In this document: positions 27,597 through 35,943 of the stretch, in pieces
Layout: each line of letters begins with the position of its first letter
Numbering within the stretch: the first letter of the stretch is position 1
From: JAFGXT01 sp963677165
Lineage (GTDB): Bacteria > Verrucomicrobiota > Lentisphaeria > Victivallales > SZUA-371
NCBI GenBank assembly: GCA_963677165.2
Contig: CAXXSX010000002.1
Location: forward strand, 5,456,001-5,520,000
DNA length: 64,000 bases
Direction: 5' to 3'
Position numbers and translations under genes: made by a program
The notes under the pieces: model-generated
The model's database searches: none
What the model saw: only the letters and a program-made list of their open reading frames with translations
What the model was told of the DNA's origin: nothing

Positions 27597-28382
27597 TTAT
27601 TTTCTCCTGGCAGATCCCGCCGCAATGCAGTACGGAATACCATTGTTTCCGGTTATAATTTCAGCCTTTATTTCAAAGATATCCTGCAAGATATCCGGCT
27701 TTATCAATTCAGAGGGATTCCCCGCATAACGAACCTTGCTGTCTTTCATCATTACAAGCTGGTCAGAACAATGCGAAGCAAGATTCAAGTCATGCAGTAC
27801 CATGACAACCGTAATAGAGCTGTTTGTTTTCAACTCCTTTACCAGTTCGATAATCTCATACTGACAACACACGTCAAGATACGTCGTCGGTTCATCCAAA
27901 AGCAGAACATCCGGCTCCTGAGCCAACGTCATAGCAATCCATGCCCGCTGACGTTCGCCGCCCGAAAGAGTTCCCATCTTACGTTTTCTCAGTTCCTGCA
28001 AACGAGTTTTCTCAATCGCCTCAGATACAACATCCCGATCATGTGCCGAGGTGAATCCTCCAGCCTTCCGGTGAGGGAAACGTCCGTATGCCACCAGTTC
28101 TTCAACAGTAAGTTCACCCGATGCATGATGCAGCTGAGGAAGAGTCGCCAGCTTTTTTGCCAACTCTCCGGTAGAATAGTCACGAACCGATTTGCCATCA
28201 AGAAGAACACAACCGTTACAGGGCTTTAAAACCCTGCCAATCACTTTGAGCAAAGTTGATTTGCCGCATCCGTTGGGTCCAAGAAGCGTCACGATCGAAC
28301 CGGGACTGACCGTAAAGCCGACACCGTCAATAACAAGTTTTTTACCGTAACCGGCGGAAATGGACTGAACATCAAGCTTCAT
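27597..28382 (-). CDS. btuD: ABC transporter ATPase, BtuD/FecE type
   Basis: A 261-residue ATPase with Walker A G-P-N-G-C-G-K-S-T, signature L-S-G-G-E-R-Q-R and Walker B L-L-L-D-E-P. It resembles ATPases of cobalamin, heme and siderophore importers (BtuD, HmuV, FecE). Its position behind the cobalamin riboswitch and directly before corrin biosynthesis genes favours corrinoids, but a heme or related tetrapyrrole substrate is possible given the radical SAM gene upstream. It overlaps the permease by 11 bases. Confidence 0.88.
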   Translation of the reverse strand: MKLDVQSISAGYGKKLVIDGVGFTVSPGSIVTLLGPNGCGKSTLLKVIGRVLKPCNGCVLLDGKSVRDYSTGELAKKLATLPQLHHASGELTVEELVAYGRFPHRKAGGFTSAHDRDVVSEAIEKTRLQELRKRKMGTLSGGERQRAWIAMTLAQEPDVLLLDEPTTYLDVCCQYEIIELVKELKTNSSITVVMVLHDLNLASHCSDQLVMMKDSKVRYAGNPSELIKPDILQDIFEIKAEIITGNNGIPYCIAAGSARRK

Positions 28383-29379
28383 AGTGATGCCTCCTTAGCA
28401 GGTAAAGGAAAAACGGTGGTCCAAGCAAAGCCATAATAATTCCGGCTGGAAGTTCCGCCGGTTCCATAACCATACGTCCAACCGTATCACACACAACCAC
28501 CATAAAGCCTCCAAACAAAGCCGAAGCGGGAATAAGAAAACGGTTATCGGGCCCGATAATCATTCGAACCAGATGAGGGGCAATCAATCCGACAAATCCA
28601 AGCAACCCTGCAACACTTACCGCAGATGCAGCCAGCAAAGCCGCAACCCCGATCAAACAGAATCGCGTCCATTCCACATGCAGTCCCAATCCAGTAGCCA
28701 CCTCATCGCCAAGGGCTAGAATATTCAGCTTCCCTCCAAACAGAAAAGCAATAATAAATCCCACCGCCATATAAATACCAACCTGTTCGATCTGAGGCCA
28801 GCTTCTGGTAGAAAGAGAACCGATTGAGAAATCGAGGATACCTCCGGCTTTTTCAGCGTTAAACAGCAAAACCGCACTACTGAACGCGCCAAGCATAGCC
28901 GACACAGCTACTCCGGCAAGAATAAGCCTGACCGGGCTGATTCCACGCTTCCAGGCCATGAGATACACGACAACCGCAGTCCCCATTGATCCGCAGAAAG
29001 CTGCGGGTATCAGCAGGTAACTGAATTGCGGAAAAGCCAGCATAACCAGAATACCGGCAAGCCCCCCTCCGGACGATACACCGATAATTCCCGGCGAAGC
29101 CAGCGGATTACGCATCACTCCCTGAAGAATTGCCCCGGCAACAGCAAAACTGCCTCCTACTAAAGCACCAAGCAGTATTCGCGGTAATCGGATATTATAG
29201 ATTATCTGGAAGTTTACTCCCTTGGGCTGGTACCAGAGAGTATGCAGAATTTCACCAACAGACAGTTTCAAAGCGCCAAACCGTAAACTGACAAGAATTG
29301 CTGTAACCAGCAATACAAGCAGTAAAATCAGAACGGCAAAACGGCCTGGAATTGTCCGCAATGACGAACGAATACTCAT
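28372..29379 (-). CDS. btuC: FecCD-type ABC permease, probable BtuC
   Basis: A 335-residue polytopic permease of the BtuC/FecCD family: N-terminal L-R-L-P-R-I-L-L-G-A-L-V-G, then A-G-A-I-L-Q-G-V-M-R-N-P-L-A-S-P-G, and the coupling region G-F-V-G-L-I-A-P-H-L-V-R near the C-terminus. AAGGAG lies eight bases before the ATG. It forms the inner-membrane channel of the BtuF-BtuC-BtuD-like importer. The substrate is not encoded in obvious motifs. Confidence 0.9.
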   Translation of the reverse strand: MSIRSSLRTIPGRFAVLILLLVLLVTAILVSLRFGALKLSVGEILHTLWYQPKGVNFQIIYNIRLPRILLGALVGGSFAVAGAILQGVMRNPLASPGIIGVSSGGGLAGILVMLAFPQFSYLLIPAAFCGSMGTAVVVYLMAWKRGISPVRLILAGVAVSAMLGAFSSAVLLFNAEKAGGILDFSIGSLSTRSWPQIEQVGIYMAVGFIIAFLFGGKLNILALGDEVATGLGLHVEWTRFCLIGVAALLAASAVSVAGLLGFVGLIAPHLVRMIIGPDNRFLIPASALFGGFMVVVCDTVGRMVMEPAELPAGIIMALLGPPFFLYLLRRHHYEA

Positions 29380-29381
29380 TA

Positions 29382-30308
29382 TCAGAACTCCTTGTCAGGA
29401 TATAATAATTTTGCCAGATACAAAAAAGCCTCGGGATAACGTGGTCCGGGCCTGTACAGGAAAAATTTAACCGGTAAAAAATGCACCCGGTTATTTTTCG
29501 CAGCAGATAACTCCTTCCACGCCGGTTTTGATATGAAGTCCTTCTGAAACTTCTTTACAAGACCTTTTGATTTCCCCATGGTGTTGATCAATATAACATC
29601 GGGGTTTTCCAATAGCAACTGCTCAAAACTAAAACGACAACGACGACGCGTCTGATCCTTTAGTATATTGGTTCCGCCGAGCATAGCTGCCATCAATCCG
29701 CTGTTTGTAGCAGAGGATTCAAGAGAAAATCCGGCAGCGGAAGCAAATATTATTGCATAACGAACCTTGGGCAGCTTTGCTGCCTTTGAACAAATATCCG
29801 CGACACGCTTCGTAACTTTTTCCGCTTCCGGAACATTTTTAATTCTCTTCCCGTTAATACGACAAAAAAGGTCAAGCAAAGAGTTAAAATCTGTATAATT
29901 GTCATATTCCACACAAACGGCTGAAATACCCGATTTTCTAAGCAGATCAGCCAGCATGCGATGACGCTGAAACTTGGCCGACAGTAAAACCAGATCGGGT
30001 TTAAGGGCCACGACTTTTTCAATATTCGGCATCGTTGCGGTACCGACCACAGGAAGCTTACGCATCTTCTCCGGTAACACATCCACCGCAATATTACCGG
30101 GAACCCCCACGGCCGTACCTCCGGCTAAGTCCCATACAGGAGCCAGAGAAGCATAAGCAACGATCGTTCTTGCCGGTTTCTTAGGAATAACAACTTCAAT
30201 CGTATCAGGTTGCCGATATGTCACTTTCGTTGCACTTTCCGCAATAACCTGAGACCGGACCTGCCCCCAGGCCAACATCATAAATAAACATAAAAAATAT
30301 CGGATCAT
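29382..30308 (-). CDS. btuF: Periplasmic substrate-binding protein, BtuF/FecB type
   Basis: A 308-residue protein with a Sec signal peptide (MIRYFLCLFMMLAWG, cleaved near V-R-S-Q) and no lipobox Cys. The ATG at 30308 has AAGGAG about ten bases upstream and forms an ATGA overlap with the radical SAM gene. The two-lobed cobalamin/siderophore-binding fold is indicated by I-V-A-Y-A-S-L-A-P-V-W, the A-L-K-P-D-L-V-L-L strand and N-P-D-V-I-L-I-N. It would deliver a corrinoid, heme or metal chelate to the BtuCD-like importer. No TonB-dependent outer-membrane receptor is seen nearby. Confidence 0.85.
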   Translation of the reverse strand: MIRYFLCLFMMLAWGQVRSQVIAESATKVTYRQPDTIEVVIPKKPARTIVAYASLAPVWDLAGGTAVGVPGNIAVDVLPEKMRKLPVVGTATMPNIEKVVALKPDLVLLSAKFQRHRMLADLLRKSGISAVCVEYDNYTDFNSLLDLFCRINGKRIKNVPEAEKVTKRVADICSKAAKLPKVRYAIIFASAAGFSLESSATNSGLMAAMLGGTNILKDQTRRRCRFSFEQLLLENPDVILINTMGKSKGLVKKFQKDFISKPAWKELSAAKNNRVHFLPVKFFLYRPGPRYPEAFLYLAKLLYPDKEF

Positions 30309-31609
30309 TTTACATCTTCTCCTTCCGTCCAATTATCAGCCAGGCAATTCATCAGCCGCGTTGCCAGAGCCGCACATTTAAAGCGGCCCAGGCTGGTCAA
30401 CAAACGACTGCCATGAGATTCGGAGCTCAAAAATCCTTCGCTCTCCATTACCGCTAATTCATTATCAAGCACTTTTATCAGCTTTTCTTTTACAGATTCG
30501 GGAACTCCCTGTAAAGTAATTTCCCGACTGATTGCCATATGGCAGTTGAGCTGTCCGGCAATTTTTGCGGCAGCGGGATATTCAACCGGGAAGCGTCCTG
30601 CGCTTTCCAGAGGCTTTTCTCCCAATTCAACCGCTTTGCGATAATCTGCTATATTCGACAACTGCTTAAAACGCATATTGCCCAACCTGCCACCGGCATT
30701 GATTCCAAATGGCAGACAGGGATTTTTCCATGCCGATATCTCATTATGCAGATTACGCTCCCGAGGATGAAAAGAAAAATGCTTAAACGAGATGCGTTTT
30801 GCACCAGCATACGCCATACGTTCTTCCCCATATTGAAACAGCTCAAAACATTTATCTTCATCCGGCGCCGGAGGCAACTTCTTATCTTCTATCATCTTAT
30901 GCAATACCAGCCGAGGATGGATATGTAAACGATAAAAAGAAAAACCCGACAAACCGGTTTCTCTAAGCATAATGTAGAGGTCTTCTTCAAGCATCTCCAA
31001 AGTCTGTCCAGGAAGCCCATAGAGAATATCCGCAGTAACCGATGCCTGATTGCAGTCAGTCAAACGCTTAAGTGTTTCAATAACCATAGCCTGATCGGAA
31101 GTTCGTCCGAACGCTTTTCGTAAGCCAGTATTGAAAGTCTGCACACCAAGCGAAAAACGATTGACACCATTCGAAACAGCGGCCGAAATCTTATCGTCGG
31201 TCCATCCGTTTATTCTTGATTCAAGAGTTATTTCACAGTCACTGGTCAAGTTGAACTTCTGCGACAGTGTTCTCAACAGCAGCTCAATCTGCTGAGGAGT
31301 CATATCGCTGGGAGTTCCACCACCAAAATAAACCGTATTAACCGGATATTTCGACAATATCGGTCCCCAGTATGCCAGTTCTTTCGCTAAGAGCTTTACA
31401 TATTCATCAAACTCTCCCGGCCCCGCACTTCCGTAATAAAAAGGACAAAAAGTACAACGGCTTCTGCAAAACGGCACATGAATATAAATGGAACGCTCCG
31501 AAGCCCTGTCCGTCAGCATCGCGTCTGCCCATGCCGATTGTGGATCGTCCAGTTCAACAGAAGGATATCCCATTATTCCTCTATGCCCATATGGCGACCT
31601 ATTTTTCAT
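30305..31609 (-). CDS. HutW/HemW-like radical SAM protein
   Basis: A 434-residue radical SAM protein with the cluster motif C48-x3-C52-x2-C55 (H-V-P-F-C-R-S-R-C-T-F-C-P-F), Y-F-G-G-G-T-P and S-L-G-V-Q-T-F. This is the coproporphyrinogen III dehydrogenase/HemW family layout. Within it, an arrangement beside a heme/B12-type importer resembles HutW/ChuW, the radical SAM methyltransferases that open heme anaerobically. It overlaps the lipoprotein gene by 11 bases and btuF by four. Candidate substrates are heme, another tetrapyrrole or a corrinoid. Assignment to HutW rather than HemW or HemN is moderate. Confidence 0.75.
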   Translation of the reverse strand: MKNRSPYGHRGIMGYPSVELDDPQSAWADAMLTDRASERSIYIHVPFCRSRCTFCPFYYGSAGPGEFDEYVKLLAKELAYWGPILSKYPVNTVYFGGGTPSDMTPQQIELLLRTLSQKFNLTSDCEITLESRINGWTDDKISAAVSNGVNRFSLGVQTFNTGLRKAFGRTSDQAMVIETLKRLTDCNQASVTADILYGLPGQTLEMLEEDLYIMLRETGLSGFSFYRLHIHPRLVLHKMIEDKKLPPAPDEDKCFELFQYGEERMAYAGAKRISFKHFSFHPRERNLHNEISAWKNPCLPFGINAGGRLGNMRFKQLSNIADYRKAVELGEKPLESAGRFPVEYPAAAKIAGQLNCHMAISREITLQGVPESVKEKLIKVLDNELAVMESEGFLSSESHGSRLLTSLGRFKCAALATRLMNCLADNWTEGEDVK

Positions 31610-32024
31610 CAGCTTTTTCTTCCGCTAAATATATCTCAGTCAAGCGGTAATGTCCATTTGCCTTCCATACGCCAACAACAATATTATTACAGCCTGGACA
31701 TTCCAGTTCAACTAATATCTTCTTGTCACATGATTTATAACTGAATATCTTTTTGATTTTCGGATCATGCATTTTGACTTTCTTCAGCAGCCTGACAGAA
31801 CTGTTATAAATATCCCCATGACTTTGCCAGAGTTTTGAAAATTTACTGGAATTGGAATAAAACAGTTTTACAGCTTCTACAGCAAAACAACCTTCCTTGG
31901 CAAATAGTTCCAAAGACAATGATTGTTCCATCCGACTAGGAATAGGTTTAGTAAAACAACTATTCACCAACATACAAATTCCGACAACAAGCAAAACAGC
32001 TAATATTATCAGTTGTTTTTTCAT
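31599..32024 (-). CDS. Small Cys-containing lipoprotein of unknown function in the cobalamin operon
   Basis: A 141-residue protein with a lipoprotein-like signal (MKKQLIILAVLLVVGICMLVNS followed by Cys23). Later cysteines include G-C-F, K-S-C-D-K-K and a C-P-G-C pair in V-E-L-E-C-P-G-C-N-N. GGGA lies eight bases before the ATG. It is the second gene after the cobalamin riboswitch, 15 bp from the pseudopilin, and overlaps the radical SAM gene. I do not recognise a family. A periplasmic membrane-anchored binding or redox role for a metal, heme or corrinoid is a guess from the C-x2-C and the context. Confidence 0.7.
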   Translation of the reverse strand: MKKQLIILAVLLVVGICMLVNSCFTKPIPSRMEQSLSLELFAKEGCFAVEAVKLFYSNSSKFSKLWQSHGDIYNSSVRLLKKVKMHDPKIKKIFSYKSCDKKILVELECPGCNNIVVGVWKANGHYRLTEIYLAEEKADEK

Positions 32025-32039
32025 AATACTGTTCCCTTT

Positions 32040-32918
32040 TTAGTTAGTCGGATCAGCTCTGCCAAGCGTATCGTAAAATGTATGATCCTCGGACAGTTCA
32101 GTCCCATCCGGGAAAATGTCGCCAACATCAGTATTTCCAAGAAGATCAGTTGCATATTTTGTCCCGGTCGCAGCAAGAGAACATCTTTCTGGAGTAACAT
32201 GACCATCAACCCAGGCAATATTGGCTCGTTTATTGTGCCTGAAATGAATATACTTGTATGAGTCAGGCCCATAAATACGATCAATCCCTGACAAATCACT
32301 GACGGAACGCATCCCTCCAGCTTCAATGGTATCACCAAACATGATTAACTGAGAAGACTTTTTTACCTGAGTTGCTTTTACTGATTTTCCATATTCAGAA
32401 GTAGAAGTACTACTTTTTCCTGTAGTTGAAAATTGCAGATACCCTACGCCTCCAACACCGTTGGCATTATAACCATAGCTACCGCCATCAGTGCCGGTAT
32501 AGTTTACCAGACGTTCCACTGTGCCACATACCAGAACGCCCTTACTTTTACCAAGGTAGTCAGAAAGATATCCGCCGTCATTGAATTTAATACTACTTGA
32601 ACTTTCCTTTTCCCCCCACCACAATGGGAATGGATATGTTAAACCGGATGAACGACTGGAAAACTGAGCATAAGGACAATAATGTCCATTATTATCAGAA
32701 GTGTATTGATTATTAGCAAGAGCTAATTGCTTCAGGTTATTGGAACAACTGATAGCTTTACCTTTCTCCCTCGCCTGACCTAATGCCGGCAAGAGCATTC
32801 CAGCCAGAATAGCTATGATGGCTATCACTACGAGGAGTTCGATGAGGGTGAAAATTCTACATCGCGAGAGGTTCTTAACGGCAGAAATTCCGTTAACATT
32901 CAAATTCATTTTTTGCAT
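32040..32918 (-). CDS. Pseudopilin-like protein with H-X9-DG domain, first gene of the cobalamin operon
   Basis: A 292-residue protein with a longer basic leader (about 22 residues) before the methylation motif F-T-L-I-E-L-L-V-V-I-A and its hydrophobic helix, and the C-terminal H-N-K-R-A-N-I-A-W-V-D-G (H-X9-DG). The middle is Gly/Ser/Tyr-rich. AGGAG lies ten bases before the ATG. A cobalamin riboswitch lies 43-142 bases upstream and no other gene intervenes, so expression should follow corrinoid status. Why a pseudopilin heads a vitamin B12 operon is unknown. A role in capture or transport of corrinoids, or in secreting a capture protein, is possible. Confidence 0.87.
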   Translation of the reverse strand: MQKMNLNVNGISAVKNLSRCRIFTLIELLVVIAIIAILAGMLLPALGQAREKGKAISCSNNLKQLALANNQYTSDNNGHYCPYAQFSSRSSGLTYPFPLWWGEKESSSSIKFNDGGYLSDYLGKSKGVLVCGTVERLVNYTGTDGGSYGYNANGVGGVGYLQFSTTGKSSTSTSEYGKSVKATQVKKSSQLIMFGDTIEAGGMRSVSDLSGIDRIYGPDSYKYIHFRHNKRANIAWVDGHVTPERCSLAATGTKYATDLLGNTDVGDIFPDGTELSEDHTFYDTLGRADPTN

Positions 32919-32960
32919 TATACTGCTTCTCCTTTGTGTCTTCGCACAAGTTTAGAGTTC

Positions 32961-33060
32961 GTTCAGAGTCATGGGATCTGGCTCATGTTCACCTATGAAC
33001 AATTACAGTTGCGGGACAGCTTCCGGTTCTCACGGAATTCACCATACGGCAACTCTGAAC
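32961..33060 (-). promoter_or_regulatory. Cobalamin riboswitch (compact, AdoCbl-type)
   Basis: On the minus strand the conserved core is visible: GGTGAATTCC, then GCTGTCCCGCAACTGT, then the degraded B12 box GAGCCAGATCCCATGA. The ends pair perfectly (GTTCAGAGT at 33052-33060 with ACTCTGAAC at 32961-32969, the P1 helix), and GTTCA-TAGG-TGAAC forms an internal hairpin. A TATAAT lies at 33072-33077, placing the transcript start right at the 5' end, though no good -35 is seen. The riboswitch is followed by a small TTGTG/CACAA hairpin next to the AGGAG of the pseudopilin gene, which suggests control at translation. The about 100-base span fits the compact variants rather than the long classical form. 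Confidence 0.87.
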
Positions 33061-33291
33061 ATAAAGATTCAATTATAGATGGAATATCCAAACAATTCTT
33101 ATCATTATTTAATCATGAATTGCTCTATTCTATCAAAAGTATAATAATTTAATGATGAAAAGAAATATGGCAAGCGCTTTCTGACTTTTTTCAAACTTTC
33201 TTTATATTACCGGTCTCAATAAACTCCGCTTCAGCAAGGAACATCAGCGACTGGAGTTTGAGGCAATAAAAAATGCAGCCCACTCTACGTA
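33061..33291. other. Intergenic region between the riboswitch and modC
   Basis: A 231-bp gap. It holds the -10 box of the riboswitch transcript (33072-33077), an AT-rich stretch, a LacI-operator-like near-palindrome GCAAGCGCTTTC at 33170-33181, and an imperfect stem near 33213-33262 downstream of modC that is not followed by a T run. No gene is seen. Confidence 0.6.
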
Positions 33292-34392
33292 CTAGACTTT
33301 GGAAAGAATGACGGAATTAGCCTTAATCATACAATAAATGCGATTGCCCGGAGTAATATCTAATGACTTAAATGATTCACGGGTCACTTCGGCAAATAAA
33401 GTCTGCCCCGCCCCAATGTCGATAAGACAGATAGAACGTCCCGGAGCCTCTACCGCGCGAATAATTGTTCCAGGCAGCATATTACGAGCGGAAGTTCCGA
33501 ATACAGGTTCCTCGCAGAGTATCACGTCTTCCGGCGCAATTGAGACTTTCAGACTCTGTCCGATTTTCAAGTCCGGCTCATGAGACGCATACAGTTTAAA
33601 AGCTTCTTTCTCCTGGCCTCCGGGTGAAAGTATTACCGCATCGCTGTCCTCAAAATCCATCACTTCCATATCAAGGACACTGACAATACCGGAATCTTTG
33701 ATCAGATTAAAAGAAGACTTTTCCAAAACCAGAGATGATATCGGCCCATGACCAGCAACCTGTCCGTGGTCCACCAGCAACAGGTTATCGGTAAGTTTCA
33801 GAATATCCGGTAAATCGTGGCTGATCACCAGCATGGGAATCCCAAGACTGGTACGAATTCGCCACAGAAATGGAAAAATGTTTTTGCGCAGAGCAAAGTC
33901 TACTGCGGAAAAAGGTTCATCCAGCAGTAGAAGCTCGGGAGAACACAGTAGAGCCCGCGCCAGCGCCACACGCTGGCTTTCCCCGCCTGAAATATTTCCT
34001 GGACGGCTGTTAAGCAGATGCCTGAGTTCAAGCATATCAACTATTTCATCAAAATCCGGACGGGGTCGATCACTCGAAAGATATTTTTGTCCAAATAACA
34101 GATTTTTCTTGACGGTCATATGTGGAAACAGTCTGGCCTCCTGAAATACCATTCCAATACGACGTTTGTGCATTGGCACAAATTTTTTGGTATCCGCGTT
34201 TGCCAGTTCACGACCATTAAATGTTATACTACCGCCCGTGGGACGTTCCAGCCCGGCAAGCAAATGCATCAGAGAAGTTTTACCTGCGCCGGAACTACCA
34301 AATATACCGGTAACGTTCGCATTGACATCCGCCGAGATGTTCAGTTCAAAATTATCTCTGGGAAGACGTACTTCTTTAAGTTCAAGCGCCAT
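33292..34392 (-). CDS. modC: Molybdate ABC transporter ATPase
   Basis: A 366-residue ATPase with Walker A G-S-S-G-A-G-K-T-S, signature I-S-G-G-E-S-Q-R and Walker B L-L-L-L-D-E-P. The C-terminal about 70 residues form a Mop/TOBE domain (N-M-L-P-G-T-I-I-R-A-V-E), typical for ModC and absent from most other importers. It powers molybdate (or tungstate) import with ModA and ModB. Its start overlaps the stop of modB by one base. Confidence 0.93.
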   Translation of the reverse strand: MALELKEVRLPRDNFELNISADVNANVTGIFGSSGAGKTSLMHLLAGLERPTGGSITFNGRELANADTKKFVPMHKRRIGMVFQEARLFPHMTVKKNLLFGQKYLSSDRPRPDFDEIVDMLELRHLLNSRPGNISGGESQRVALARALLCSPELLLLDEPFSAVDFALRKNIFPFLWRIRTSLGIPMLVISHDLPDILKLTDNLLLVDHGQVAGHGPISSLVLEKSSFNLIKDSGIVSVLDMEVMDFEDSDAVILSPGGQEKEAFKLYASHEPDLKIGQSLKVSIAPEDVILCEEPVFGTSARNMLPGTIIRAVEAPGRSICLIDIGAGQTLFAEVTRESFKSLDITPGNRIYCMIKANSVILSKV

Positions 34393-35096
34393 TATTTACG
34401 TCCTCCGTTAATGCGTTTAAGCATTCTGCGATTCAACAGTTCCGACCCAGCCATCGCGAGAAATGCGAGCACCACCGAAATCAGAACCAGCTTCATAGAC
34501 GCCGCTTCCTCGCCGGGAATCTGCATCATGGTATAAACTGCCAGAGGAATCGTTCGTGTTTCATCGGCAATATTACCGGCAAAAGTAATTGTGGCACCAA
34601 ATTCTCCCAGACTGCGGGCAAATCCCAACAATGAACCGTTAATGATCCCGGGAAGAGCCAGCGGAATGGTTACTTTCAACATAACCTGAAAAGGAGAAGC
34701 TCCGAGAGTTCCCGCGGCCTGCTCCAATTTGGTATCGACCATTTCAAAAGATATCCGTACAGCGCGGAGTACAAGCGGAAACGATACAACTGTAGACGCG
34801 ATAATCGCACCAAGCAACGTAAACGACATCCTTACGTGGAAAACCTCTTCCACCAGATGACCGAGAAAGCTACGCCGACCAAGGCAGATCAGCAGCAAAT
34901 AACCGGTAGTTACCGGGGGAAGAACAAGCGGAAGATTTAAAATCCCGTCAAGAACAGACTTGCCGGGAAATCTTTTCCTGGCCAGCAACAGCCCGAACAG
35001 TATCGCTGGAATAAGAGTGACCAGCGTACTTGCCAGCGCGACTTTGGTAGAGAGAATTACAGCGTTTATCTCTTCGCCGCTGAACCAGGAATTCAT
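34392..35096 (-). CDS. modB: Molybdate ABC transporter permease
   Basis: A 234-residue permease with five to six membrane helices and the cytoplasmic coupling motif E-Q-A-A-G-T-L-G-A-S, then A-R-S-L-G-E-F-G-A-T-I-T-F-A-G-N, characteristic of ModB. It lies 22 bp downstream of modA. Confidence 0.94.
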   Translation of the reverse strand: MNSWFSGEEINAVILSTKVALASTLVTLIPAILFGLLLARKRFPGKSVLDGILNLPLVLPPVTTGYLLLICLGRRSFLGHLVEEVFHVRMSFTLLGAIIASTVVSFPLVLRAVRISFEMVDTKLEQAAGTLGASPFQVMLKVTIPLALPGIINGSLLGFARSLGEFGATITFAGNIADETRTIPLAVYTMMQIPGEEAASMKLVLISVVLAFLAMAGSELLNRRMLKRINGGRK

Positions 35097-35118
35097 GGTA
35101 GCATCACCTGTTAATTAA

Positions 35119-35886
35119 TCATTTTGCCATTGGCTGGAAGCCGTATTTCTTAAGAACCGCAGCCCCTTTGGGACCCGTCAGAAATGCCTCAAATTTAGCC
35201 GCAGCGGGAGCACCGTCTTTACAAACAGCACAAACATATACGATCGGCGGATGAGATGCTTCTGGAAAGACACTCACTACCTTTACTTTCTTAGATTTCT
35301 TTGCGTCGGTAGAATAAACGATCCCCATTTCACTTTCACCAAGTTCCACTACCATGAGAGCCGAACGTACATCCTTGGCTGGCAGGAAACGCGGTTTTAA
35401 AGCATTATACCATTTATAGTATTTCAGAGATTTAACGGCATATTTGCCGGCAGGAACATGTCTTGGATCACCAATAGACAAACGCCCTTTAAACATTGCA
35501 GGCAAATCAGTTTTCGCGGTAATTTCAAACGGTTTCAGTTTACTTTCAGGAGGTGTAATAATTACCAGCGTGTTTTTCATAAATTCTTTAATGGTCTTGT
35601 TATCCAACAGACCTTTTTCCTTGGCATATTTTCCCCAGCGCCTGGAAGCAGAAAGATAGAAATCGGCTTTTGCGCCCTGCTCCATTTGACGCGCGAGCTG
35701 TCCGGATGATGCAAGGTTAAGTCGCACCTTAATTCCGTTTGCAGCCGTAAACGCCTTTGAGATCTCTTTCATTGCGTCGGTAGTACTTGCCGCCGCAAAT
35801 ACTGTAATCGTTTTTTCGCCAGCAAATAGTCCGCATGACATGACCATTGCCGCTGTCAACACCGTGTAGAAAAATATTCTTTTCAT
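35119..35886 (-). CDS. modA: Molybdate-binding periplasmic protein
   Basis: A 255-residue protein with a signal peptide (MKRIFFYTVLTAAMVMS, then C-G-L-F-A-G). Cleavage could be by signal peptidase I after L-F-A-G, or by lipoprotein processing at Cys18. The family motif V-F-A-A-A-S-T-T-D-A-M and the anion-binding segments are present (A-S-S-G-Q-L-A-R-Q, D-P-R-H-V-P-A-G). It binds molybdate or tungstate in the periplasm for ModBC. Placed between modB and a mop gene. Confidence 0.92.
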   Translation of the reverse strand: MKRIFFYTVLTAAMVMSCGLFAGEKTITVFAAASTTDAMKEISKAFTAANGIKVRLNLASSGQLARQMEQGAKADFYLSASRRWGKYAKEKGLLDNKTIKEFMKNTLVIITPPESKLKPFEITAKTDLPAMFKGRLSIGDPRHVPAGKYAVKSLKYYKWYNALKPRFLPAKDVRSALMVVELGESEMGIVYSTDAKKSKKVKVVSVFPEASHPPIVYVCAVCKDGAPAAAKFEAFLTGPKGAAVLKKYGFQPMAK

Positions 35887-35943
35887 TTTACCTCCGTTTG
35901 CCGGACAGGCGCAATGTTATTTACGCGCCTGCCCATAACATGG

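Noticed and set aside
26565..28229. A 554-codon plus-strand open frame opposite btuD and cbiK
   Set aside because: It lies antisense to two clearly homologous genes, has a biased composition rich in Arg, His, Phe and Gln, and no ribosome-binding site or recognisable domain.
33213..33262. Possible terminator of the mod operon
   Set aside because: An imperfect CTCAA-ACTCC/GGAGTT-TGAG stem with a large loop exists, but no T run follows on the minus strand.
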